From the NCBI RefSeq assembly GCF_000172075.1, contig NZ_ABIC01000026.1, positions 1-64,000 of the forward strand: 64,000 nt of DNA. Reading direction: 5' to 3'. The notes under the pieces were generated by a model, which saw nothing but the letters and a program-made list of their open reading frames with translations, did not search any database and had not been told where the DNA came from. A program made the position numbers and the translations under genes. This DNA is from Shewanella benthica KT99. GTDB lineage: Bacteria; Pseudomonadota; Gammaproteobacteria; Enterobacterales; Shewanellaceae. This document shows, in pieces, positions 45,335 to 55,688 of this stretch. How positions within the stretch are numbered: the stretch's first letter is position 1; every line of letters begins with the position of its first letter.

Positions 45335-46531
45335 ATGAAAATGCTCAAACTTGCACTTAGCTGTGCACTGATACTCTCCCCGTCGATGGTTATCGCAGGG
45401 CAGCAATACTACGAGGCTCGCAGCGATGCCATGGGCGGCGCTGGTGTGGCATCATCAAACCGTGAGGGGGCGGCCTTCATCAATCCCGCTTTATTGGCCC
45501 TGCATGCTCCTAAACACGATAATATTTCCATGTTGATACCTATGGTCGGTATCGAGGGTGCCGATAAGGATCAGATGCTGGATAAATTTGATGCCCTGCA
45601 AGACTCGTTCGACGCCTTAGGAGTGGCGGTACATACGGGTGACATCGCTGGAATGGTGCGCTATCGCGATGAACTGGTCATCGATCTCGAATCGCTGAAA
45701 GATACCGATGGCTACGTGAGCGTCGGCATAGGTTTTTCTGTGGTGTTACCGACCCAAAGAGTGCCGATGGCCTTCTTCTATAAGGGCTATATCGACGCCA
45801 TCGGGCTGGCCGCAATAGAGCAGTCGGATATCGACACATTAAATAGCGCCGATTCCAGCAATCCCCCTATGATCACAGATCTTGATTCGCAGGGGGTGGT
45901 GATTGCCGGAGCCGTATCGGATTTAGGTGTGGCGTTAAGCTTGCCTCTGTCTATTGTCAACATGCCTATTACGGTCGGCATAACAGCTAAGGTGCAAAGA
46001 ATCGATACCTATCACTATGTGGCCAGTGCTAATAATTTCGATGCCAGTGACTTCGATGACGACAGATATCAAACCGATGAAACGGCGTTTAATCTCGATG
46101 TCGGTGTCGCCATCATGCCCACAGAGGGGTTAATTTTCGGCGTCTCCGGCCGTAATCTGATTGCCAGAGAGCTGGAGACTATTCAAGCCAAAGGTCGGCA
46201 ATTTACCTATCGGGTCGAGCCTCTTTATACGGCGGGGATCTCCTATGATTGGGGCGGGGTCATGCTCACTAGCGATATTGACCTCAATGCCCGCAAGCGT
46301 TTCGCGGAATTTGCAGAGACTCAATATTGGCGTGTCGGAGGCGAGTTGCTAGCGACAGATTGGCTGGCACTTAGGGTCGGCTATCGTCATGATCTGAAAG
46401 ATAATACGGTCAATATTTATTCACTTGGTACCGGCTTTAGTCTTGGTCGTGTGTTCAACTTAGACCTCAGCGGCATGGTCGGCAGCGATGATGCCATCGG
46501 CGGTGTGCTACAGACTTCATATCATTTTTAA
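45335..46531 (+). CDS. TraF-like outer membrane protein
   Basis: 398 aa. Signal peptide MKMLKLALSCALILSPSMVIA; the mature start RSDAMGGAGVASSNREGAAFINPALLA is the pattern of the TraF_2/FadL-like barrel proteins annotated as conjugal transfer TraF. The rest is beta-rich (VGVAIMPTEGLIFGVSGRN, WLALRVGYRHDL) and ends in Phe (TSYHF), as expected for an outer membrane barrel. No conjugation genes are nearby, so the name should not be taken as evidence of plasmid origin. AAGG ribosome site. Confidence 0.75.
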   Translation: MKMLKLALSCALILSPSMVIAGQQYYEARSDAMGGAGVASSNREGAAFINPALLALHAPKHDNISMLIPMVGIEGADKDQMLDKFDALQDSFDALGVAVHTGDIAGMVRYRDELVIDLESLKDTDGYVSVGIGFSVVLPTQRVPMAFFYKGYIDAIGLAAIEQSDIDTLNSADSSNPPMITDLDSQGVVIAGAVSDLGVALSLPLSIVNMPITVGITAKVQRIDTYHYVASANNFDASDFDDDRYQTDETAFNLDVGVAIMPTEGLIFGVSGRNLIARELETIQAKGRQFTYRVEPLYTAGISYDWGGVMLTSDIDLNARKRFAEFAETQYWRVGGELLATDWLALRVGYRHDLKDNTVNIYSLGTGFSLGRVFNLDLSGMVGSDDAIGGVLQTSYHF

Positions 46532-46544
46532 AAGCAGTTTCGAG

Positions 46545-46790
46545 TCCGCGACTGCGTTCGCAGGCTCACTTCGAGGACGCTGCGCTGTGAGTACGGGAAC
46601 AAGTTCCCTACGAGACAAGAGCAAAAGACTTTTCTCGCAGCAGCTTTGCTGCGTTCCGTAGGGCGAAGCCCGTACTCTGAGGCGTTTTTCAGCCGTTCTG
46701 TAGGCCGCTTGGCTACGAGAGAAGATCAACAGCTTTTTCTCGCAGCAGCTTTGCCGCGTTCTCTGAGGCGCTTCTCAGCCGAAGCCTAGC
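46545..46790 (+). repeat. mirrored palindrome array (array 3)
   Basis: Between convergent traF-like and TSUP genes. Left wing GTTCGCAGGCTCACTTCGAG, GGGAAC-aa-GTTCCC and the reverse linker CTACGAGA. The centre AAGAGCAAAAGACTTTTCTC lies at about 46615-46634. Right wing CAGC-ttt-GCTG, GGGC-gaa-GCCC, GGC-gttttt-CAGCC. A second centre (AGAAGATCAACAGCTTTTTC) at about 46721-46741 starts another right wing. It overlaps the last codons of the TSUP gene. Confidence 0.85.
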
Positions 46791-47514
46791 CTAATTCCAT
46801 TAACGACTTTACTGCCAATAAGCTTGCGCAGACTGAACATAAGATCAGTGTTGCCTTGCGAGTCTTATTTTTATCAATGTGTCCTACCAGTCTTCCCGCC
46901 ACCCAATAACCTAAGATCACCGCAGGCAGCAGCAGCAACGACAGCCAGAAATGCTTGATGTTGAGTAAGCCTGTGATTGCAAAAATCACTAAGGCAATCA
47001 TTGAGCTGAAGATGAAGAAAGCCGCTAGCGCCGCGCGAAACTGGCGAGCATCTTTTCCTGAAAGCAGAATGGCCAGTGGTGGCCCACCGATAGCAGCGAT
47101 ATTGCCAAATATGCCAGATATCACGCCTGCGCCAAATAGACTCTTGCGGTTAACGGCTATGTTGAACTTAAGTAAACTTAATATGACCGCCGCGGCAACG
47201 ATGCCCGATATGGCCAGTCCAAGAATCGGTTGTGGTGCATATATCAATAGCCCCGCACCGATAAACCCTCCAGGTATTCGCCCCAGCAGCGCATATTGCA
47301 GTCCATTAAACTCAAGGGCACCTCGCTCTCTAAATAGGGTTAACAAGGAGATAGAGAAGCCCATGATGATAACCGGGACCGGTACAAGCTCAGGATCGAC
47401 GATATACAGCAGGGGAGAGGCGACAATGGCTAAACCGAAACCGATAAGGCTCTGGGTCAAGGCACCACAGAAGATAATGAGTGAGGCAAGGGCGAGGGTC
47501 GTTGGATCTATCAT
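46786..47514 (-). CDS. TSUP (TauE/SafE) family permease
   Basis: 242 aa from ATG 47514 (MIDPTTLALASLIIFCGAL); an upstream TTG at 47538 is less likely. About eight membrane helices with the family pattern FCGALTQSLIGFGLAIVASPLL in the first repeat and GVISGIFGNIAAIGGPPLAI in the second. Such proteins export or import sulfite, sulfoacetate or other organosulfonates; the substrate here is unknown. The stop lies inside array 3. Confidence 0.8.
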   Translation of the reverse strand: MIDPTTLALASLIIFCGALTQSLIGFGLAIVASPLLYIVDPELVPVPVIIMGFSISLLTLFRERGALEFNGLQYALLGRIPGGFIGAGLLIYAPQPILGLAISGIVAAAVILSLLKFNIAVNRKSLFGAGVISGIFGNIAAIGGPPLAILLSGKDARQFRAALAAFFIFSSMIALVIFAITGLLNIKHFWLSLLLLPAVILGYWVAGRLVGHIDKNKTRKATLILCSVCASLLAVKSLMELG

Positions 47515-47671
47515 TGAAAGCACGGCATTTTCTCTCAATTATTAATGTATTGTGGCTGGAGAAGGCGTTAGCGCTATTAATTTATAGCAATGGCCTCGAA
47601 ATTAAGCTGTTAGTTGGTCTCGATTGTTTCTGCGGACTTATCTTCAGGGTCAATAGTCGTGTAGAAGCAAA

Positions 47672-47694
47672 CAGGGATCGCTATGCGATCCCTG
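47672..47694 (-). terminator. terminator of metJ
   Basis: Perfect 10-base stem CAGGGATCGC-ata-GCGATCCCTG, followed on the minus strand by tttgcttc. It lies 33 bases after the metJ stop. The T run is short, so it may be only partly efficient. Confidence 0.65.
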
Positions 47695-47726
47695 AAACTG
47701 ACTGGTCAAACGTTAAGTGAGTCTGA

Positions 47727-48041
47727 TTACTCCACATCTTCCCACTCAATACCCATCTGGTCCATCAAGCGCTTCACTTCGGCTGGGATGGTGTCAGGCT
47801 TATCTTTAGACAAGTCGTCGTCGTTAGGCAGAGGCTGACCCGTGTATGCATGCAAGAATGCCTCACAAAGCAATTCACTGTTGGTGGCATGACGCAGGTT
47901 ATTCACTTGGCGGCGCGTGCGCTCATCGGTAAGAACCTTGAGTACCTTCAAGGGAATAGAAACAGTAATTTTCTTTACTTGTTCATTCTTCTTACCGTGT
48001 TCAGCATATGGGCTGATATAATCGCCATTCCACTCAGTCAT
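47727..48041 (-). CDS. metJ: methionine repressor MetJ
   Basis: 104 aa from ATG 48041 ([20 protein letters not shown]), matching the family start; the frame opens 20 codons earlier. Ribbon-helix-helix repressor: beta strand [20 protein letters not shown] and helices [20 protein letters not shown]. With S-adenosylmethionine it binds arrays of 8-bp met boxes. Divergent from metB, and met boxes lie between them, so it should repress both itself and metB. Confidence 0.97.
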   Translation of the reverse strand: MTEWNGDYISPYAEHGKKNEQVKKITVSIPLKVLKVLTDERTRRQVNNLRHATNSELLCEAFLHAYTGQPLPNDDDLSKDKPDTIPAEVKRLMDQMGIEWEDVE

Positions 48042-48149
48042 TGACTCACCTGTATATTCAAATTTCGGGGCAGATTTTAACCCTTTAAATTGTACAGTCA
48101 AATTATTGCCTCTTATTTATGACAATTGCAAATAGATTTCCATAGGTAT

Positions 48150-48211
48150 AGACGTCTATATCTGGTTGACGCTAGGCTTTCCCTTAGGTACATTTAGACG
48201 TCCAGACATCT
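48150..48211. promoter_or_regulatory. met boxes between metJ and metB
   Basis: AGACGTCT at 48150-48157 is the exact MetJ consensus half-site array unit. AGACGTCC (48196-48203) and AGACATCT (48204-48211) are two tandem units. MetJ binds two or more adjacent 8-bp boxes; neighbours of the first box are weaker (ATATCTGG). The two clusters, 38 bases apart, could serve the divergent metJ and metB promoters. Confidence 0.85.
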
Positions 48212-48266
48212 CTTGTTTGATTTTTGTTGAGAACAAGGTGTTGAGTAAATAGTTTAGGAGTAGTAG

Positions 48267-49430
48267 ATGACCGAACGTAAGTTAGCCACAATTGCAGTGC
48301 GTCAAGGGATTGAGTCCGATAGCCAATATGGTGCTGTGGTGCCCCCCATCTATTTGTCGACTAACTACTCCTTCGATGGGCATAAGAATCCCAGAGATTA
48401 TGACTATAGTCGTTCGGGTAATCCGACTCGCTCTATTCTAGGTGATGCTATCGCCGCTCTGGAAAAAGGTGCCACTGGCGTGGTGACTTGTACCGGTATG
48501 GCGGCGATCACATTGGTGACTAGCCTGCTTGGCCCTGATGACCTGCTGGTCGTCCCCCATGACTGTTATGGCGGAAGTTATCGTCTGTTTACTCACTTAG
48601 CCAAGAAGGGAGCCTTTAAACTTGCTGTGGTCGATCAGACCGACGGTGCAGCACTCGAAGCCGCCATTGCCCGTAAGCCTAAAATGGTTTGGCTGGAAAC
48701 ACCATCAAATCCTCTATTGCGTGTCGTCGATATCGAAGCCATTTCCAAGGCGAGTAAGTTGGTCGATGCCTTAGTGGTGGTCGATAACACGTTCTTGTCG
48801 CCAATCTTGCAGCAACCACTGCTTCTCGGTGCCGATATCGTTATTCATTCGACCACTAAGTACATCAATGGCCATAGCGACGTAGTCGGTGGTGCCGTCG
48901 TCGCTAAAGATGCCGAGCTAGGTGAGTTATTACATTGGTGGTCTAATACCTTAGGTCTAACAGGATCAGCCTTCGATAGTTACTTGACCTTACGCGGCAT
49001 TCGTACCTTAGCAGTACGCATGCGTGAACATCAGGCCAATGCCCAGCGGGTGTTAGCGGTATTAACTGCCAGCGAGGCGGTAGATAAGGTGTATTATCCG
49101 GGACTGAGTGATCACCCAGGGCATAAGATTGCGGCGAAGCAGCAGCAAGGCTTCGGTGCTATGCTCAGTTTCGAGCTTAAGGGTGGAGAAACTCAGCTGG
49201 TCGCTTTTCTGGACAAACTTTCGGTGTTTTCTCTTGCCGAAAGTTTAGGTGGGGTAGAGAGTTTAGTCGCAGTTCCTGCGACAATGACCCACAGAGCTAT
49301 GGAGCCAGAGGCTCGAGCAGAAGCTGGGGTAAAAGAGACCCTAATCCGTCTTTCAGTGGGTATCGAAGATGCCGATGATTTAGTTGCCGATATTGAAGCT
49401 GGACTCGCAGCAGCTGCGGCGAGTTGTTAA
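48267..49430 (+). CDS. metB: cystathionine gamma-synthase
   Basis: 387 aa. PLP enzyme joining O-succinylhomoserine and cysteine to cystathionine in methionine synthesis. Motifs: YDYSRSGNPTR near the N-terminus, VVDNTFLSP and the PLP-Lys segment HSTTKYINGHSDVVGG, then C-terminal SLAESLGGVESL. TAGGAGTAGTAG before ATG. First of metB-metL, with 22 bases between. Confidence 0.95.
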   Translation: MTERKLATIAVRQGIESDSQYGAVVPPIYLSTNYSFDGHKNPRDYDYSRSGNPTRSILGDAIAALEKGATGVVTCTGMAAITLVTSLLGPDDLLVVPHDCYGGSYRLFTHLAKKGAFKLAVVDQTDGAALEAAIARKPKMVWLETPSNPLLRVVDIEAISKASKLVDALVVVDNTFLSPILQQPLLLGADIVIHSTTKYINGHSDVVGGAVVAKDAELGELLHWWSNTLGLTGSAFDSYLTLRGIRTLAVRMREHQANAQRVLAVLTASEAVDKVYYPGLSDHPGHKIAAKQQQGFGAMLSFELKGGETQLVAFLDKLSVFSLAESLGGVESLVAVPATMTHRAMEPEARAEAGVKETLIRLSVGIEDADDLVADIEAGLAAAAASC

Positions 49431-49452
49431 TCTCGGTAGATAGGAGTTAAAG

Positions 49453-51840
49453 ATGGCGCGTTGTCATTTGCACAAATTTGGTGGTTCTAGCTTAGCGGAT
49501 GCAGATTGCTACCGTCGTGTTGCTCATATCCTTCTCACTCACGGCAACAGCGACGATCTCGTCGTGGTATCGGCAGCAGGTAAGAGCACCAACTTTCTTT
49601 ATAAACTACTGCAACTCAAAGACACGGGTCAGCTATGGCAGGAAGAACTGCAGGTGTTGATCGGCTTTCAACAGAATCTAATTGAGCAGCTGCTTTCTAA
49701 CGAGCAGGCCAGAAGCCTGAGAGAACGCTTGTCTATCGACAAGTATCAACTCATCAGCCTGTTTTCTCTAGAGGCGTTAAACGAATATAAAAGAAACGAA
49801 GTGGTGAGTTTCGGTGAGCGTTGGTCCGCCCGTCTCTTAGCTGCTTTACTCAGAGAGTCCGGCGTGGCAGCATTGGATATCGATTCCAGAAGCTTGTTAT
49901 TAGCCGATGAAGGGGCTGTGCCGCAGATCAGACTCGATGAGTCCCGCGCACGTGTTCAGCAAACCCTGGATGACCATGCCAACGAAAGATTAATTATTAC
50001 TGGGTTTATCTGCGCCAACAGTCGTGGAGAAACCTTGTTACTCGGTCGTAACGGCTCAGATTATAGTGCGACCTTGATTGCCAGCTTAGCCGATATCGAC
50101 CGCGTCACCATCTGGACCGATGTGGAAGGTGTATTCAACGCAGATCCCAATAAGATTAACGATGCCAAGCTACTCAAGAGTCTGTCGTTAGATGAAGCTA
50201 ACCGTTTAGCGCATCTGGGTTCACCCGTGCTGCATAACCGTTCCCTGCAGCCCCTATTCGATACTCAAGTGAGCCTGGCTGTTCGTTCTAGCTATGCCTC
50301 TCATACCGATTTCACCTTGATTGCGCCAAAGAGCTCTCGAGCCAGTGCCCCTGTGGTGACGAATCTGTCCAGTGTTTCCCTGTTTAGCTTCAGGATAAGT
50401 ACCGATGTCGCTCATTTGGCTGAGTTATTGGAAAGTGCTGGCTTGATGCCGTTAGCCCATTGGAAACTGGCTCATAATCGAGTCGAGCTCGCCTTTACTC
50501 ACGAGAATCAGCAACAAGTTCAATCCATGCTGGAAACCGATGGGCTGGGTATTTCTGATTTAGATTTGCGAGAAGATCTGGGACTAGTCGCCTTGGTCAG
50601 CGCAGATGCTGACCTTTATCGCCGTGGCTTCGCTCGTCTGTTGAGCCGGGATGCAAGGCCACTGTTTAAAGATGGCTTGAGTCTGGTGACCTTAGTGCCT
50701 ACATCACAAGTAAACCTGCTGACTCAAAAAGTTCATCGTCGCTGCGCAGGTCCGCGAAAGCGCATCGGTGTGCTGCTGCTTGGCGTGGGAAATATTGGTG
50801 AAGCTTGGGTGGATCTATTCAGTCGCACTCGAGTCGCACTCAATAAAGAGTTAGAAGCTAGCGTTGAGCTGGTGGGATTACTCAGTTCTAAGAAGGCCTT
50901 GTTAAAAGAGGAAGGGATAGATCTAGATTCCTGGAAGCAGGATTTTGAACAGCAAGCTACCCCTTGGCTCTATGACCATATGTTTGAGCAGCTGCAAGCG
51001 CTCGAATGTGACGAACTCATCGCCTTGGATATCAGCGCCAGCGCCGAGTTAACTCTGCAATACCCTGAGTTCTTCTCACGAGGTATTCATGTGGTTAGCG
51101 CTAACAAGCTGGCGGGTTCAGGCCCCTTGGCTTTCTATCGAGAGCTTAAGCTACAGCTGGGAAATCGCAGGCTGTTCTGGCGCTACAACGCCAGTTGTGG
51201 TGCGGGTTTACCCGTACAGCATGCATTGAACGATCTGCATAACAGCGGTGACAGTATCGAAGCTATTGGTGGCATATTCTCTGGCACCCTGTGTTGGTTA
51301 TTTGAAAAATATGACGCTAAGAAGCCGTTTTCAGAGCTGGTGTTGGAGGCTAAAGGCTTAGGTATTACCGAGCCGGATCCCCGTGATGACCTGTCCGGTC
51401 GAGACATGCAGCGTAAATTATTGATCTTGGCCCGTGAGATTGGCCACGAGATTGAACTGGAAGATATTGAGCTCAACTCATTGGTACCAAAGGACTTAGC
51501 CGATATTCCATTGGATCAGTTTTTAGCGCGCATCGATGAGCTAGATAATGAGATGCTACAGCAGTTCCAGGCTGCGGCTGAGCAAAATAAGGTCTTGAGA
51601 TATGTTGCCGGACTGGATGTTGTCGATGGCCAGCTTAAGGCCGCAGTTGGCATGGAGTGGGTCGACACTCAACATGCCTACGCTAACTTAACTCCTGGCG
51701 ACAATGTTTTTGTTATACGCAGTGCCTTCTATCAAGACAACCCTTTGATCATCAGAGGGCCGGGTGCCGGCCGTGAGGTGACGGCTGCTGCGGTGCAGTC
51801 TGATCTGGCGCAGATCTGTCGGGACCTTGTGCAGGAATAG
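49453..51840 (+). CDS. metL: bifunctional aspartokinase / homoserine dehydrogenase II
   Basis: 795 aa. N-terminal aspartokinase (KFGGSSLADADCY at residues 6-18 and NGSDYSATLIA), then a central ACT-like region and C-terminal homoserine dehydrogenase with the NAD(P) motif LLGVGNIGEAWVDLF (about 439) and the catalytic area NASCGAGLPVQ and GIFSGTLCWLFEKY. Supplies homoserine to the methionine branch. AGGAG ribosome site; follows metB. Ends in front of palindrome array 4. Confidence 0.95.
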   Translation: MARCHLHKFGGSSLADADCYRRVAHILLTHGNSDDLVVVSAAGKSTNFLYKLLQLKDTGQLWQEELQVLIGFQQNLIEQLLSNEQARSLRERLSIDKYQLISLFSLEALNEYKRNEVVSFGERWSARLLAALLRESGVAALDIDSRSLLLADEGAVPQIRLDESRARVQQTLDDHANERLIITGFICANSRGETLLLGRNGSDYSATLIASLADIDRVTIWTDVEGVFNADPNKINDAKLLKSLSLDEANRLAHLGSPVLHNRSLQPLFDTQVSLAVRSSYASHTDFTLIAPKSSRASAPVVTNLSSVSLFSFRISTDVAHLAELLESAGLMPLAHWKLAHNRVELAFTHENQQQVQSMLETDGLGISDLDLREDLGLVALVSADADLYRRGFARLLSRDARPLFKDGLSLVTLVPTSQVNLLTQKVHRRCAGPRKRIGVLLLGVGNIGEAWVDLFSRTRVALNKELEASVELVGLLSSKKALLKEEGIDLDSWKQDFEQQATPWLYDHMFEQLQALECDELIALDISASAELTLQYPEFFSRGIHVVSANKLAGSGPLAFYRELKLQLGNRRLFWRYNASCGAGLPVQHALNDLHNSGDSIEAIGGIFSGTLCWLFEKYDAKKPFSELVLEAKGLGITEPDPRDDLSGRDMQRKLLILAREIGHEIELEDIELNSLVPKDLADIPLDQFLARIDELDNEMLQQFQAAAEQNKVLRYVAGLDVVDGQLKAAVGMEWVDTQHAYANLTPGDNVFVIRSAFYQDNPLIIRGPGAGREVTAAAVQSDLAQICRDLVQE

Positions 51841-51844
51841 CAGC

Positions 51845-52115
51845 TGTAAAGAAGGGCGTTCGCAAGCTCACTGCGAGGCCGCTTCGCTGCGAGAACGTTC
51901 GCGGGCTCACTTCTAGGACGCCAACAAGTCGGCTGCGAGAGAAGATCAAAAGTTTTGTCTCGCAGCAGCTTTGCTGCGTTCTGTAGGGCGCAGCCCGTTC
52001 TAGCAGCGGCTGTGCCGCGCTCTCGCAGGCCGTAGGCCGTCCTCGCAGTGACGAAGTCACGCTCTAGCAGCAGCTTTGCAGCGCTCTCACAGGCGTTTTT
52101 CAGCCGTTCTGTATA
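51845..52115 (+). repeat. mirrored palindrome array (array 4)
   Basis: Between metL and metF. Left wing GTTCGCAAGCTCACTGCGAG, CGCTTCGCTGCGAGAACG, CCAAC-aag-TCGG. The centre GCTGCGAGAgaagatcaaaa through TCTCGCAGC (about 51932-51967) is an inverted repeat around agtt. Right wing stems CAGC-ttt-GCTG, GGGC-gca-GCCC, CGGC-tgt-GCCG, GGCC-gta-GGCC, GTGAC-gaa-GTCAC and CAGC-ttt-GCAGC with forward linkers. It separates metF from metBL and so may end the metBL transcript. Confidence 0.85.
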
Positions 52116-52162
52116 TTCTATCTATCATTTACTATTGACTTCAAACTCAGCTTCACTAATAT

Positions 52163-53124
<962 letters not shown>

Positions 53125-53216
53125 ATTTGTTTTAGTCATTAAGTTTATTAGCTTTTCTTTAAAAAATTGTGTTAGTTTCAGTAGAATACACATTTAGATA
53201 TTTAGGGAAGAATGTC

Positions 53217-53600
53217 ATGAAAATTTTGCTTGTATTGCTCTTGCCTGTATTGCTCTCGGCTTGTAGTGGAATCAAATTCAAATCGAATATCAGTCCCGTT
53301 CTGGCTGAGCATGTTCAAGACTCGGTTGATGCCGACAAGGTTATAGAATATAGCGCGGAGGAGATTCAGCGCTATCAATCAAGCGGTCTAGGGTCATTGA
53401 TTGCTTCTTCATGTCAGCAAGGGGTGAACTCTCTTAAACCTTCCAGGTACTCTATCAAGCGCGATCTTAAATATCAGACTCAGGGAGTCGGTGGCAATGG
53501 TTACGTTATTATGGAATGCAGTAACGATTTTTATCCCGGTTGTTATGCTTATCTGGAGTGCCGGGCCTTGGCATACGATATCGATTTCGGTAATAGTTAA
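53217..53600 (+). CDS. RcsF-like outer membrane lipoprotein
   Basis: 127 aa from ATG 53217. Lipoprotein signal MKILLVLLLPVLLSAC with Cys at 16. The C-terminal domain has SSCQQGVNSLKP, VIMECSNDFYPGCYAYLECRA and LAYDI. The spacing of the four cysteines, with P-G-C-Y and x4-C, resembles RcsF of E. coli, where two non-consecutive disulfides form. RcsF senses envelope damage. No other Rcs gene is in the window, and overall similarity outside the cysteine core is low. Confidence 0.55.
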   Translation: MKILLVLLLPVLLSACSGIKFKSNISPVLAEHVQDSVDADKVIEYSAEEIQRYQSSGLGSLIASSCQQGVNSLKPSRYSIKRDLKYQTQGVGGNGYVIMECSNDFYPGCYAYLECRALAYDIDFGNS

Positions 53601-53630
53601 TTAGATTCACATCTTAATCGGGGGATTAAC

Positions 53631-53779
53631 ATGAAATATCTTTTTACCTTAACCATTTCGTTATTGCTAAGTGGACAAGTGCTCGCAGGTGCTATGACGG
53701 AGTTATGGGTAATATAGCGGCCAAGATTACTGCAAGTGAAATCGATGCCTTATCGCAATACTTCGCCACACTCAAATAG
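53631..53779 (+). pseudogene. cytochrome c4-like remnant
   Basis: Starts with an intact signal peptide (MKYLFTLTISLLLSGQVLA), then jumps after AMTEL into another frame that reads GNIAAKITASEIDALSQYFA before TAG, the C-terminal helix of class I/c4 cytochromes. The haem-binding CXXCH part has been deleted. Directly followed by a second cytochrome remnant. Confidence 0.7.
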
Positions 53780-53789
53780 GGAGTCACTC

Positions 53790-54297
53790 ATGATTTTTTT
53801 GAAAAAAGCTTTAGTGGCTTCAGCCTGGCTAACTTTCGTATTCGCTGCCTTATTCTCCTATGTTACCCTTGCTCAGGCTACAGAGTTGCAAGATAAACAA
53901 GCAGAGCTGGTTAGGCATGAGTGGCATGATGGATAAATATCAAGTTGCGGGAGCGGTCCCTGAGTTGAGTGATGAGGCGGTAAGCGAGCTGATTTTTCTG
54001 TTCCAGAGGCCATTCAGAAAGCGCTAACGGTCGATCAAAGAGGGCTTCCCTGCTATCGATAAGCCTAAGCTAGCTTACTCACCAGAGAGAGGTAAAACTG
54101 TGTATGGGGCTCATTGCCAGTCGTGTCACTGTGATAATGGCCAAGGGTTGGAAATAGCAGGTGTCTATTCCCTGCCGCCGTTATGGGGTGAGAAATTATG
54201 CGTTCAATCTTTAGCGGGGATAACCCTTGCCAACTTCATCGGCTATTGCAAGAAGGCGTGGCACTATATGATGGCGTTACCATATTATGGATAAGAT
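53790..54297 (+). pseudogene. c-type cytochrome (TsdA-like) remnant
   Basis: A good ribosome site (TAGGGAG) and signal peptide (ALVASAWLTFVFAALFSY) open a frame that stops at 53936. Another frame then carries YSPERGKTVYGAHCQSCH with the haem motif CQSCH at about 54117, and YSLPPLWGE, both typical of diheme cytochromes such as thiosulfate dehydrogenase TsdA. Several frameshifts are needed, and the 3' end is cut off near the MITE at 54303. Together with the preceding remnant it was probably a two-gene cytochrome operon. Confidence 0.7.
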
Positions 54298-54302
54298 TTA
54301 TA

Positions 54303-54632
54303 ATACCATTCCGAGTAAGTATCTGAACATTCAGCGGGAGTTCAAAGCACTGTAGGCAAGGCGAATGTTTGAAGCTAATAGTTATTCTCGGCAACAAGCT
54401 CCTGCGTTGCTCTACCTCCTGCATCCATGCAGTCGTATATCGAGAACATTCAACCTAGCATAAAGGGCTTTGCCCTTTGCTTTAAACATCAGCCGCACTG
54501 CGTGAGGCTCTCAGTGTTTCCACTTCGGTGTTGCATTGACTTAAAAGGGAATAACCATTTCCTCATCAATGCGCCTTGAATTGAAAAAACTGAGAGTCTC
54601 TGAACTGACCAGGTACTTATATGGAATGGTAT
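54303..54632. mobile_element. MITE, short copy
   Basis: 330 bp, ends ATACCATTCCgagTAAGTATCTG and inverted GGTACTTAtatGGAATGGTAT, flanked by TA. The core is nearly identical to the outer parts of 36214-36779 (aaagggctttgccctttgct, gagagtctctgaactgacca), but lacks the inserted 236 bases. It sits at the broken end of the cytochrome remnant. No ORF. Confidence 0.8.
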
Positions 54633-54654
54633 AATACAATGAAAGTAGATTTAG

Positions 54655-54882
54655 ATGCATAAGCCTGTCATTGAACAGGGCCTTTGCCCTCTCTGTCAAC
54701 AAAGCAACTCATGTGCTGTGGAGTCTGGTTGGGCGATAGCAGATTGCTGGTGCAATGGCGTCGGTTTTCCGCCAAAAGAGGTATTGCAAGGTGCAATGCC
54801 ATCCTCTAACTCCTGTATCTGTGAATCCTGCATAGACAAATTAAATCAAGAAGTCACCTTAGGCATCAAACGCTTAGATTAG
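54655..54882 (+). CDS. cysteine-rich CWC family protein
   Basis: 75 aa. CPLCQQSNSCAVESG, CWCNGVGFP and CICESCIDK match the small cysteine-rich CWC family (PF14375-type), probably zinc binding. The ATG follows aaagtagattt, a weak ribosome site just downstream of the MITE. Function unknown. Confidence 0.75.
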   Translation: MHKPVIEQGLCPLCQQSNSCAVESGWAIADCWCNGVGFPPKEVLQGAMPSSNSCICESCIDKLNQEVTLGIKRLD

Positions 54883-54966
54883 TGTACGCAATTTATGGTG
54901 CTGCAGATATTCCCCCATCTTATCAAACAGCTGAATCTCCATAACCGTTAAAAATGACAAGTAAAA

Positions 54967-55374
54967 TCATGAAGACAACTCGAGCTGTTTCTCTGTCGAT
55001 AACTGTTCTTTTAACCAGTTGACGGCGGTCTTATTACCGTCGTTGATGCCTGAGAAGAGGCGTATATTCAATTCGTCCATCTGACGTCTCTGACTGAATT
55101 CTGGCGGGAGTTTTTCCTCATTTTCATCGTAGAAAACTACGGCAGTTGCCTTTAAATTTTCTTGTGATGCCATGCAAAGTTGAGCTTCGAATGAATAGCT
55201 GTATCTGTGTTGCTTATTGACCAGTAAGGCATAGTCATGATTAAAAATTTGACTCATGTATTCATCAAACTCCCCTAACATCTCCAGAGTGATCTCTACA
55301 CCTGGCTCAATAGTCACTTGAGCAATATTGTTAGTTAACAGTTCGACCGAACAACCAAAATTAAATTTATGCAT
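54967..55374 (-). CDS. STAS-like hypothetical protein
   Basis: 135 aa, soluble. The pattern AQVTIEPGVEITLEMLGEF, YALLVNKQHRYSYSFEAQL, ATAVVFYDEN and NKTAVNWLKEQL is that of small STAS/SpoIIAA-fold proteins (DUF7793-like) with alternating strands and helices. It is not related in detail to the SpoIIAA-like gene at 15186. Upstream, 55375-55688 shows a CRP-like half site (TGTGAGCGGTTACA at 55446) but no gene. Confidence 0.5.
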   Translation of the reverse strand: MHKFNFGCSVELLTNNIAQVTIEPGVEITLEMLGEFDEYMSQIFNHDYALLVNKQHRYSYSFEAQLCMASQENLKATAVVFYDENEEKLPPEFSQRRQMDELNIRLFSGINDGNKTAVNWLKEQLSTEKQLELSS

Positions 55375-55688
55375 GCTTTTCTTCCTTGTATTATTACTTT
55401 TTTAGCGCCATAGAAGCTTAGTATAAAATAGCTACGTCTGTAAAATGTGAGCGGTTACATTTACATTAGGCAAGCACCCTAGTCCTTGATGTATCGCTAA
55501 AGAAAATTTAGGGGCTTGAGTGTTTATCGATAATTCAGTGTATTAGAGCCGTCAGAGAGAGAATAAGTTCGTAGGTAAATGATAATTAATCTAATATATA
55601 TTCGAGATCAATCAGAAAGAGCCTAAATTAAGCTTGATGTCAGCCAGTCTAATGCTTTCTTCGTGCCCAGTTGTGTGGCTGTAAAGCA

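Noticed and set aside
45335-46531. TraF name as evidence for a conjugative element or plasmid.
   Set aside because: The protein is a barrel-type TraF_2 homologue in a chromosomal setting with no other transfer genes nearby.
55446-55459. CRP-like site TGTGAGCGGTTACA.
   Set aside because: Only one half matches the consensus, so I mention it in the neighbouring gene entry but do not list it as a site.
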